NCBI RefSeq assembly: GCF_007830445.1 | Contig: NZ_VLKR01000019.1 | Location: 1-64,000, forward strand | Direction of reading: 5' to 3' | Origin: Sphingobacterium siyangense | Lineage (GTDB): Bacteria; Bacteroidota; Bacteroidia; Sphingobacteriales; Sphingobacteriaceae | Length of the DNA: 64,000 nt | Shown: in pieces, positions 41,196-48,430 of the stretch | How the letters are laid out: each line of letters begins with the position of its first letter | How positions within the stretch are numbered: the first letter of the stretch is position 1 | Notes under the pieces: generated by a model | Told to the model about the DNA's origin: nothing | Databases searched by the model: none | The model's input: only the letters and a program-made list of their open reading frames with translations | Made by a program: the position numbers and the translations under genes

Positions 41196-42959
41196 TTAAA
41201 TCCCTGCGGAATGAAACTGTAAGTCGTATAGTTTTTTATAATAACCATCGAAAGATAGCAATTCCTGATGCGTTCCGATTTCCTTGATTTCGCCTTTATC
41301 CAACACAATAATCTTGTCCGCCTTCTGAATGGTGGACAAGCGGTGGGCAATAACAATCGATGTTCTTCCTTTCATGAGGTTATCAATTGCATGTTGGATC
41401 ATTTCTTCCGTTTCGGTATCAACAGAAGAAGTCGCTTCATCCAAAATAAGAATGCGAGGATCGTGTACCAAAGCCCGTATAAAAGAAATCAATTGTGCCT
41501 GCCCCGCAGATAAAGTTGCTCCCCGCTCTTTCACATCATAATCATAGCCCCCAGGAAGTCGCATAATAAAATCATGCGCACCGACTTCCTTTGCCGCTTC
41601 GATCACCTGCTCTCTAGATATTGCAGGATCACCTAATGTAATGTTATTGATGACACTATCCGAAAAGAGAAATACATCTTGCAATACCGTCGAAATAGTA
41701 TTTCTCAGATAATCAAGGTCATAATCCCGGATATTACGGCCATCCAATAGAATTTCACCCTTATTGATTTCATAAAACCGGCTTAGAATATTGATGGTAG
41801 AAGATTTTCCGGCACCGGTAGCCCCAACTAAAGCTAAGGTCTCGCCCGGATTAACATTGAAGTTAACATCTTTCAGAACCCAATTTTCCTCATTATAAGC
41901 AAACCAAACATCGCGAAACGCAATCTCTCCTTTGATATGTGCGGGTTTCAAAGTCTCCAAATTAGGCGTCTTTTCATCGGTATCCAAGACTTCAAAAATT
42001 CGTTCAGCACTGACCATACCCATTTGAAGTGTATTGAACTTGTCAATAAGTTCCCGAATGGGCCTAAAGATCATATTGATATACATGATGAAGGCCACAA
42101 CTACACCCGGAGAGATCACATCACCCATAATTTGTTTGGAACCAAACCATACCAATAATCCCAAAGCAATAGCCATGATAATTTCCAAAACAGGGAAAAA
42201 GATGGAGAAGTACCAATTGGTTCGAATATGTGCATTGCGATGTTGCGCATTAATTTCTTTAAACTTATCCATTTCCTGCTTTTCACGTGCAAAATATTGG
42301 ATAATCCCGACTCCCGTAATGTGTTCCTGCAAAAAGGTATTTAAATTGGAAACCCATTTCCTCACATCAATAAAAGCAGATTTCATCGCCTCTTTAAACA
42401 CATAAGTTGCTGCCACCATCAAAGGCATGGGAATTAAAACAATCAATGTTAGCTTCCAATCGGAGTAAAACATCACAACCAGAATAACGACCAGCTGCAA
42501 TAAATCACCGATAATCTGGATCAAGCCCTCAGAGAAAATATTGGAAAGAGTCTCCAGATCAGAAATGGTACGTGTAATCAGTTTTCCCAATGCCGTACGA
42601 TCAAAATACTTGAGCCGGAGTTGAACAATGTGGTTAAATACCTGAATCCGGATATCGCGAATGACCGACTGCCCCAAGGTATTTGTCATTAAGGTATGGT
42701 AATAACGAATCAAGGTCTGCAGGATAACCAATGCCAACATCGCTATCAGCATGAGGGACAACCCATTGGTATCGAAGTTTAAAATATAGTTATCTAATGT
42801 ATGCTGAATTAGCATAGGCAAAGCGGGCGCCACAGCGGCCAACAATATCGTTAGAACGACCGATATCCAAAATGACACATGGTAGGGCCGCATATAGCGA
42901 CTCATGCGTTTCACTAAATTGATATCGTAGGTTTTACCAGTTATTTTATCTTGACTCAC
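41196..42959 (-). CDS. ABC exporter, fused permease and ATPase (MsbA/MdlB type)
   Basis: The 587-residue half-transporter has a six-helix type IV exporter domain (about 20-320). The nucleotide-binding domain (about 345-580) has Walker A GATGAGKSSTINIL, signature LSAGQAQL (Gln where most have Gly-Gly-Gln), Walker B ILILDEATSSVD and a switch His in VIAHRLST. It works as a homodimer or heterodimer to export lipids, drugs or peptides; the cargo cannot be read from sequence. It follows truA by 24 bp and is co-transcribed with it. Confidence 0.92.
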   Translation of the reverse strand: MSQDKITGKTYDINLVKRMSRYMRPYHVSFWISVVLTILLAAVAPALPMLIQHTLDNYILNFDTNGLSLMLIAMLALVILQTLIRYYHTLMTNTLGQSVIRDIRIQVFNHIVQLRLKYFDRTALGKLITRTISDLETLSNIFSEGLIQIIGDLLQLVVILVVMFYSDWKLTLIVLIPMPLMVAATYVFKEAMKSAFIDVRKWVSNLNTFLQEHITGVGIIQYFAREKQEMDKFKEINAQHRNAHIRTNWYFSIFFPVLEIIMAIALGLLVWFGSKQIMGDVISPGVVVAFIMYINMIFRPIRELIDKFNTLQMGMVSAERIFEVLDTDEKTPNLETLKPAHIKGEIAFRDVWFAYNEENWVLKDVNFNVNPGETLALVGATGAGKSSTINILSRFYEINKGEILLDGRNIRDYDLDYLRNTISTVLQDVFLFSDSVINNITLGDPAISREQVIEAAKEVGAHDFIMRLPGGYDYDVKERGATLSAGQAQLISFIRALVHDPRILILDEATSSVDTETEEMIQHAIDNLMKGRTSIVIAHRLSTIQKADKIIVLDKGEIKEIGTHQELLSFDGYYKKLYDLQFHSAGI

Positions 42960-42983
42960 GTTAAATTCTATATCTATTAAATT

Positions 42984-43739
42984 CTATATATAAGGATATG
43001 CTACTTCTGTTAAATATAAACCATGTGCAGGAACAGAAACACCCGCTTTTCCGCGGCTCTTACTTTGAATAACATCTTGCATAAATGAAACCGGCTTGCC
43101 TTTTATCCCTATTTCCAACGATGTCCCTACAATGGCACGCACCATATTGCGCAAAAAACGATCTGCAGTTATGTGAAAAACCAGATGCTGCTCAGTATGC
43201 CATACCCACTCAGCTCTACGAATATCGCAAATATTTGTAAACACCTGCGTATGAGACTTACTAAAGCATTCGAAATCTTGTTTACCCAATAAAAATTGTG
43301 CAGCTTCATTCATCTTTTCAACATCCGGACGATCGCGCATAAAACATGAATAGGGATAGATAAAAGGATCTTTATGAAAATGAAGATGGTATTCATATGA
43401 TCTTTGCGTTGCATCGAAGCGAGCATGTGCTTCGGGCTCCACTTCGATCAAGCGCTTTACGGCCACATCAAAGGGCAATAAGGCATTGAGCGAATGAATG
43501 AAACGATCAGCTTTTTGTAGAATACCCACGGGGGCTGCATCGAAATGTGCATACAATTGCTTGGCATGAACACCCGTATCTGTACGGCCAGCTCCAGTTG
43601 TTTCAATCGGCTCCCGCAACAGGGTTTCAAGCGCTTTATTCAGCACTTCCTGCACGGAAATTGCATTATTCTGAATTTGCCAACCATGATAAGCCTGTCC
43701 AAAATAGGCTATTTCTAAAAAAAAACGTCTTTTATCCAT
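42984..43739 (-). CDS. truA: tRNA pseudouridine(38-40) synthase TruA
   Basis: The 251-residue protein has the TruA core: FFLEIAYFGQAYHGWQIQ at the N-terminus, catalytic Asp54 in GAGRTDTGVHAKQLYAHF, the helix FLRNMVRAIVGTSLEIG, and a complete C-terminus. It makes pseudouridine at positions 38-40 of tRNAs. I start it at ATG 43737-43739 (MDKRRFFLEI). A -7 element TACCTTTG at plus 43749-43756 lies within the longer reading frame, ending 9 nt before this ATG, so the mRNA leader would be only a few bases. Confidence 0.95.
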   Translation of the reverse strand: MDKRRFFLEIAYFGQAYHGWQIQNNAISVQEVLNKALETLLREPIETTGAGRTDTGVHAKQLYAHFDAAPVGILQKADRFIHSLNALLPFDVAVKRLIEVEPEAHARFDATQRSYEYHLHFHKDPFIYPYSCFMRDRPDVEKMNEAAQFLLGKQDFECFSKSHTQVFTNICDIRRAEWVWHTEQHLVFHITADRFLRNMVRAIVGTSLEIGIKGKPVSFMQDVIQSKSRGKAGVSVPAHGLYLTEVAYPYI

Positions 43740-43932
43740 TATATGGAACAAAGGTACGTTTTCCAAATGAGCATCATTTCTCTATAGAACGAATTTCCTC
43801 ATTTTACTCATTATTTAATCCTTACATGACAAAACTGTTTGTTTTGCACTTCCTTTTCACTCAAATCTGCCTGATGGGTAATTTGGTATTCAGCGGCACC
43901 AAAGCCACAGTAAACACCTACTATCTTCGCCC
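43740..43932. other. Intergenic region upstream of truA
   Basis: It contains the truA -7 element (plus 43749-43756) and otherwise no feature I can support. It forms the left part of the 330-bp truA-murF spacer; the right part carries short repeats. Confidence 0.4.
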
Positions 43933-44023
43933 TGCGACCACGGTAAGTCCACCGTGAGTCCACGTTGAGTCCACCTTTTTAAGTACATTCAATGCGGGAG
44001 CACCATGGTCGCAATATGGTCGC
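43933..44023. repeat. Cluster of short direct and inverted repeats
   Basis: Three tandem units of about 11 bp containing (A/G)AGTCCAC occur at about 43944-43974. They are flanked by TGCGACCA at 43933-43940 and by two direct copies of ATGGTCGCA (44004-44012 and 44015-44023), which are the inverse of the first. The block sits in non-coding DNA between truA and murF. It may be a small interspersed repeat; other copies would have to be sought elsewhere in the genome. Confidence 0.5.
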
Positions 44024-44069
44024 ACCCCGAACTTATCCCCTCGTTGTGCATAACACAAAGCTAAAAAGG

Positions 44070-45371
44070 CTAGAGTAAATCGACCAGATTTTCAAAAGCC
44101 ATGCCGCGTGAAGCTTTCAATAAAACTGTGGCATCAGTTATCGGCTTTTTGCTGATTGCTTGTTTTGCTTCGGCAGTAGTTTCATAAAACTCTCCACCTT
44201 CATACCGATGTGCGAAAAATTCTTTGCCGACAAAAATCTTGCGATCTGCAGGAATAGCTCTTACGTTTTCAACAATTTTTTTATGCTCTTCAAAGGATTC
44301 GGCTCCCAATTCAAACATATCACCCAATACAATAGCCTTCTTATCCGCTTCAATAATCCGGATATTATCCAGTGCAGCAGCCATGCTTGTTGCATTGGCA
44401 TTATAATAATCGCAGATCAGCGTATTGTGGGCCGTTTTCATAATCTGCGAGCGATTATTTGTGGGTGTATAGCCTTCAATGCCCCGATTGATCGCCGCAG
44501 AAGAAATGCCAAAATGCAGACCCACTGCAATTGCCGCAAGAAAGTTTTCGGTATTATAAGAGCCTGTTAACTGCGTATCAACTACATAAGATTCGGCCGC
44601 CCCTTTCTTTTGCCACTCAATCTGCAAAAGGGGATTTGCTTTAAGAAGCTTTCCAATCACGTCATTATCTTCCGAAAAACCATAAGTAACAATGTTAGCG
44701 ATCTGGCGAGCGGAAGCCATCTCTTTGAGGTGTGGGTTATCGGCCTGCAAAAATAATACACCTTGATGGTCCTGCAGCCAATCGTATAGCTCACCTTTGG
44801 TTTTCTTCACTCCTTCAAAAGATCCAAAACCTTCTAGATGTGCTTTACCAACGTTAGAAATCAAACCATGTGTCGGTTCGGCAATCCCACACAAAAAAGC
44901 AATTTCTTCCAGATGGTTTGCCCCCATTTCGATGATTGCCAGCTCAATGGAATCATCTATTGCCAATAATGTTAAGGGAACACCAATATGATTATTCAAA
45001 TTTCCTTTCGTCGCGTATGCTTTATATTTCTGTGAAACAACGGCATACAGCAATTCCTTCGTAGTCGTTTTTCCATTTGTACCTGTCACACCAATAATTG
45101 GTATGTGCAACTGATGTCTGTGGTAATTTGCGAGTTGCTGTAGTGCTTTTAAAACATCATCAACAAGAATATACGCATCTCCTTTTCGGTAGGTCTCTTC
45201 ATCAATAACAACATATTTAGCGCCCATTTCAAGCGCTTTCTCGGCGAAAGCATTTCCATTGAAATTAGCACCTTTTAAGGCGAAAAAAATACTATCCTTT
45301 TCTATTTTACGTGTATCAGTTGTAATATTCGGATACTGTTTATAAATCTGATAGAGTGATTGGATGTCCAT
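44070..45371 (-). CDS. murF: UDP-N-acetylmuramoyl-tripeptide-D-alanyl-D-alanine ligase MurF
   Basis: The 433-residue Mur ligase has an N-terminal UDP-binding domain (TDTRKIEKDSIFFALKGANF), a central ATPase domain with P-loop GVTGTNGKTTTKEL at about 98-111 and LAIIEMGANHLEEI, and a C-terminal domain with GDMFELG. It adds D-Ala-D-Ala to the peptidoglycan precursor in the cytoplasm. The ATG at 45369-45371 (MDIQSLYQIY) is chosen because the longer frame starts at a TTG lying inside the -7 promoter element. It stands alone, apart from a mur/fts cluster, and carries the shared dyad promoter. Confidence 0.94.
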   Translation of the reverse strand: MDIQSLYQIYKQYPNITTDTRKIEKDSIFFALKGANFNGNAFAEKALEMGAKYVVIDEETYRKGDAYILVDDVLKALQQLANYHRHQLHIPIIGVTGTNGKTTTKELLYAVVSQKYKAYATKGNLNNHIGVPLTLLAIDDSIELAIIEMGANHLEEIAFLCGIAEPTHGLISNVGKAHLEGFGSFEGVKKTKGELYDWLQDHQGVLFLQADNPHLKEMASARQIANIVTYGFSEDNDVIGKLLKANPLLQIEWQKKGAAESYVVDTQLTGSYNTENFLAAIAVGLHFGISSAAINRGIEGYTPTNNRSQIMKTAHNTLICDYYNANATSMAAALDNIRIIEADKKAIVLGDMFELGAESFEEHKKIVENVRAIPADRKIFVGKEFFAHRYEGGEFYETTAEAKQAISKKPITDATVLLKASRGMAFENLVDLL

Positions 45372-45389
45372 GTTGAGAAATTTGTTGAA

Positions 45390-45420
45390 CAAACTTAGAG
45401 AAATTGCTTTTTATATGCAA
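45390..45420 (-). promoter_or_regulatory. Promoter of murF with the shared dyad/spacer
   Basis: On the minus strand TTG (plus 45418-45420), a 20-bp spacer and TAAGTTTG (plus 45390-45397) form a full promoter. The dyad TTGCATATAAAAAGCAA is identical over 17 bp to that before fcl, and the rest of the spacer differs from it at one base. Confidence 0.82.
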
Positions 45421-45585
45421 TACAATTGAACTCCATATAGACAATTTAGCCCCTTAATCGTTCTGAACATCCTTTTGTGGCTATACAAGCTCAATCAAAG
45501 ATATCCAAAACACGCAATATTTCAAGATACAAGTGCACGCTTCATGCCATGGTAGCATGCTAGAATTGTCTTTTCAATCGGTTCA
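45421..45585. other. Intergenic region between murF and the pectin cluster
   Basis: No gene is visible. A small atgc/gcat dyad lies near 45544-45558. With the murF promoter on its left and the operator candidate on its right it makes up the 314-bp spacer. Confidence 0.35.
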
Positions 45586-45611
45586 CGCAAACGTGACCGA
45601 TAACGTTTGCG
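45586..45611 (+). promoter_or_regulatory. LacI-like operator candidate before the pectinesterase gene
   Basis: CGCAAACGT (45586-45594) and ACGTTTGCG (45603-45611) form a perfect 9-bp inverted repeat with an 8-bp spacer. Half-sites of this type, with a CG centre, are typical of LacI-family operators. The right part, TGACCGATAACGTTTGC at 45594-45610, recurs with two substitutions before the GH28 gene. A small palindrome (TTCCTT-T-AAGGAA, 45629-45641) follows. Confidence 0.6.
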
Positions 45612-45685
45612 CATTTATTTTGGTGGATTTCCTTTAAGGAAGGCTTTAATATTGGTAATTTCATTGACCAATTAAACAATTTGGA

Positions 45686-46651
45686 ATGCGAACGATCATA
45701 CTTTCCCTTTTTTTAATTCCTTTTTTTCTTTTTGCTACGGAAGTAAAGAGCTATGATTTTGTCGTGGCCAAAGATGGTACGGGAAATTTCACGACAATTC
45801 AAGATGCCATTCATGCTGTCCCAGATTTTCGAAAAAAGGAAACGAAAATATATATCAAAAACGGGACATATCGCGAAAAAATCATCCTCCCGGGGAGCAA
45901 GCAGTTTGTTACATTAGTCGGTGAAGATAAATTTAAAACGATTATCAGTTATGACGATTATGCGCAAAAGAAAAATCGTTTTGGTGAGGAAATGGGTACT
46001 TCTGGCTCAGCAAGTTTTTATTGCTATGGGGACGATTTTACGGCCATAAACCTTTCTTTCGAAAATGGATCCGGCCCGGTGGGCCAGGCAGTGGCGGCAT
46101 GGATCTCCGGAGACCGTAATTTGTTTCTCAATTGTCGCTTCTTAGGATTTCAAGACACCTTATACACTTTCGGGAAGGGAACAAGACAGCTTTATTACCA
46201 ATGCTATATCGAAGGTACTGTAGATTTTATCTTTGGCGGGTCCACGGCCTGGTTTGAAAATTGTGAACTGCACTGCAAAAACAAGGGCTATATTACCGCA
46301 GCATCTACGCCCGAACAGGTAGATTTTGGCTATATCTTTAACAACTGCAACATCACGGGAAATAAAGACACAAAGACGTTCTACCTTGGACGCCCTTGGC
46401 GACCTTATGCCAAAGTAATTTTCATGCATTGTAATCTTCCCCAATTTATTGACGATAAAGGTTGGCACAACTGGGGCAAAGAGTCAAATGAGAAAACAGC
46501 TTATTTCGCAGAATATAAAAACAAAGGCGCAGGCTCAGTGTCACAAAATCGTGTCAAATGGAGTCGCCTATTAACAGATCGAGAGGCCGATAGCCTTAAT
46601 TTTCAACGTGTATTCAAGGATTGGGTACCAACGCTTACATTTGATCGATAA
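45686..46651 (+). CDS. Pectinesterase (carbohydrate esterase family 8)
   Basis: The 321-residue protein has a signal peptide (ILSLFLIPFFLFATEVKS) and a CE8 right-handed beta-helix. The motifs seen are GNFTTIQDAIHAVP, the catalytic Asp157 in GFQDTLY, Asp180 in GTVDFIFGG, the binding Arg236 and Trp238 in LGRPWRPYAKV, and Gln-rich GPVGQAVAAW. It hydrolyses methyl esters of homogalacturonan, exposing galacturonate for GH28 and lyases. It is the first gene of the rightward pectin cluster, with an operator-like dyad upstream, and is separated from the GH28 gene by 101 bp holding a second operator. Confidence 0.94.
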   Translation: MRTIILSLFLIPFFLFATEVKSYDFVVAKDGTGNFTTIQDAIHAVPDFRKKETKIYIKNGTYREKIILPGSKQFVTLVGEDKFKTIISYDDYAQKKNRFGEEMGTSGSASFYCYGDDFTAINLSFENGSGPVGQAVAAWISGDRNLFLNCRFLGFQDTLYTFGKGTRQLYYQCYIEGTVDFIFGGSTAWFENCELHCKNKGYITAASTPEQVDFGYIFNNCNITGNKDTKTFYLGRPWRPYAKVIFMHCNLPQFIDDKGWHNWGKESNEKTAYFAEYKNKGAGSVSQNRVKWSRLLTDREADSLNFQRVFKDWVPTLTFDR

Positions 46652-46655
46652 GTCA

Positions 46656-46672
46656 TGACCGGTAACGATTGC
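46656..46672 (+). promoter_or_regulatory. Second LacI-like operator candidate, before the GH28 gene
   Basis: TGACCGGTAACGATTGC matches 15 of 17 bases of the right half of the dyad before the pectinesterase gene (45594-45610). It lies 81 bp before the GH28 start. The shared core is ACCGrTAACGwTTGC. Confidence 0.6.
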
Positions 46673-46752
46673 ATAAGTTTTTCATCCAAGTTAGGGACAA
46701 AGAATGTACAATTGCTTTTACAAATAACCATTTTTAAACCAAAATGTAAAAA

Positions 46753-48423
46753 ATGAATTCGTTTAAAAAGCACTATTCACGTACATTGAAATCCGCTCTT
46801 GCATTGCTTCTCGTGCTACCACAGCTGTGTATAGCCAAAGAGCCTGCCCGTCCTATCGTACAACAGGTCGAATTTAAGAAAGACACGTTAAATATCGGCA
46901 ATTATGGCGCGAAAGGTGACGGTCAATTTCTTAATACGGCTTCAATCAATCAAACTATCCGTAGATGTAGCGAAACTGGTGGCGGTGTTGTACTAATCCC
47001 CGCTGGAATTTGGTTGACAGGACCTATTGAAATGCAGAGCAATGTAAACCTGCACCTCAAACGAGATGCCGTACTGCTTTTCACCAAGGACTTCGATCAA
47101 TATAAGCTTGTTGAATCTAATTGGGAAGGTGAGCCGGCCTGGCGCAATCAAAATCCGATATCGGGCAAGAACCTATATAATATCGCAATTACGGGCGATG
47201 GCATTATTGATGGCAATGGAGATGCCTGGAGGATGGTTAAAAAGAACAAACTAACCGCATCGCAATGGAAAAATCTCGTTGCATCGGGTGGCACTGTCGA
47301 CACCACCAATGAGATCTGGTACCCCTCCGCAAGTTCGCTGAAAGGTTCGCAAGAAAAGAAAGCTGGGGTTATTCGTCCCGGCACAACAATCGATGATTTC
47401 AAAGATGTCAAGGATTTTTTAAGACCCAATCTTTTGGTATTCACAGACTGTAAAAAAGTATTGTTAGAAGGAGTAACGATACAAAACTCACCGGCATGGA
47501 ATATACACCCTTTACTATGTGAAGACCTAACCTTACGCAAGCTCTCGGTTCGTAACCCCTGGTATGGCCAAAATGGCGATGGTGTAGATGTGGAGTCTTG
47601 CAAAAATGTCCTCATAGAAGACTGTACATTTGATGTTGGCGATGACGGCATATGCATTAAGTCTGGACGTGATAAAGCTGGGCGTAACCGTGGCAGGCCA
47701 ACCGAAAATGTAATTATCCGCAATAACGTTGTGTATCATGCACATGGCGGATTTGTAATCGGAAGCGAGATGAGTGGTGGTGCCCGTAATATTTGGGTGG
47801 AAGATTGCTCGTTTATTGGGACTGATATCGGACTTCGCTTCAAAACGACAAGAGGTCGTGGAGGAGTTGTAGAAAACATCTTCATCAACAATATCAATAT
47901 GGTTGATATCCCAGGCGAAGCGATTCTATTTGACATGTATTATGCGGCTGTAGATCCGGTTCCATTGGCAGGAGAAAAGAGGTCTGCTGTAAAAACAGTC
48001 ACGCTTCCGGTTACAGAAGAAACACCGCAATTCAAAAACTTTTATATCAAAAATATCGCAGCGAAAGGAGCATCAAAAGGAATTTTCTTACGCGGTCTCC
48101 CCGAAATGCATATTCAGCAGATCTGGATAGAAAATGCAACCTTGGAGGCCAATAAAGGCATAGAAATCATTGAAGCTTCTCAGGTCAATCTGAAAAATAT
48201 CACTTTAAAAACGATAGAAAATAATCCGTTGATCGCCATAAGTAATAGCACTGCGATAAATCTAGATCATATCCAAGCATTAGAAGCTCCTGAACTATAT
48301 ATCGAGGTCGCGGGTGAGAAAAGCAGTAATATCCATCTTTCGAAATCCAACACAAGAACTGCCAAGACTGTCAGTCAGTTTACAGCCGGAAGTACGGACA
48401 AATCCTTAACAATCAAAAATTAG
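46753..48423 (+). CDS. Polygalacturonase-type glycoside hydrolase family 28
   Basis: The 556-residue secreted protein (signal peptide to about 28, LALLLVLPQLCIAKEP) has the GH28 beta-helix. Active-site segments are WYGQNGDGVDVES (about 269-281, first Asp), VGDDGICIKSG (about 295-305, the Asp pair), AHGGFVIGSEMSGG (the His motif) and RFKTTRGRGG (the Arg-x-Lys motif), all intact. It hydrolyses galacturonan or related pectic chains, often exo-acting in Bacteroidota. It leads a close series: the GH105 gene starts 7 bp after its stop. Confidence 0.93.
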   Translation: MNSFKKHYSRTLKSALALLLVLPQLCIAKEPARPIVQQVEFKKDTLNIGNYGAKGDGQFLNTASINQTIRRCSETGGGVVLIPAGIWLTGPIEMQSNVNLHLKRDAVLLFTKDFDQYKLVESNWEGEPAWRNQNPISGKNLYNIAITGDGIIDGNGDAWRMVKKNKLTASQWKNLVASGGTVDTTNEIWYPSASSLKGSQEKKAGVIRPGTTIDDFKDVKDFLRPNLLVFTDCKKVLLEGVTIQNSPAWNIHPLLCEDLTLRKLSVRNPWYGQNGDGVDVESCKNVLIEDCTFDVGDDGICIKSGRDKAGRNRGRPTENVIIRNNVVYHAHGGFVIGSEMSGGARNIWVEDCSFIGTDIGLRFKTTRGRGGVVENIFINNINMVDIPGEAILFDMYYAAVDPVPLAGEKRSAVKTVTLPVTEETPQFKNFYIKNIAAKGASKGIFLRGLPEMHIQQIWIENATLEANKGIEIIEASQVNLKNITLKTIENNPLIAISNSTAINLDHIQALEAPELYIEVAGEKSSNIHLSKSNTRTAKTVSQFTAGSTDKSLTIKN

Positions 48424-48430
48424 GCCCCTG

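Noticed and set aside
43547..43957. Plus-strand open frame across the truA 5' end and the repeat block
   Set aside because: It runs antisense through the conserved catalytic region of truA and ends in the short repeats; its translation shows no domain.
43933..44023. CRISPR array
   Set aside because: Repeat units are about 11 bp and contiguous with no unique spacers, and no cas genes are present in the window.
45372..45392. N-terminal extension of murF starting at TTG
   Set aside because: The TTG is part of the -7 promoter element, so it cannot be in the transcript; the ATG at 45369-45371 fits the family start.
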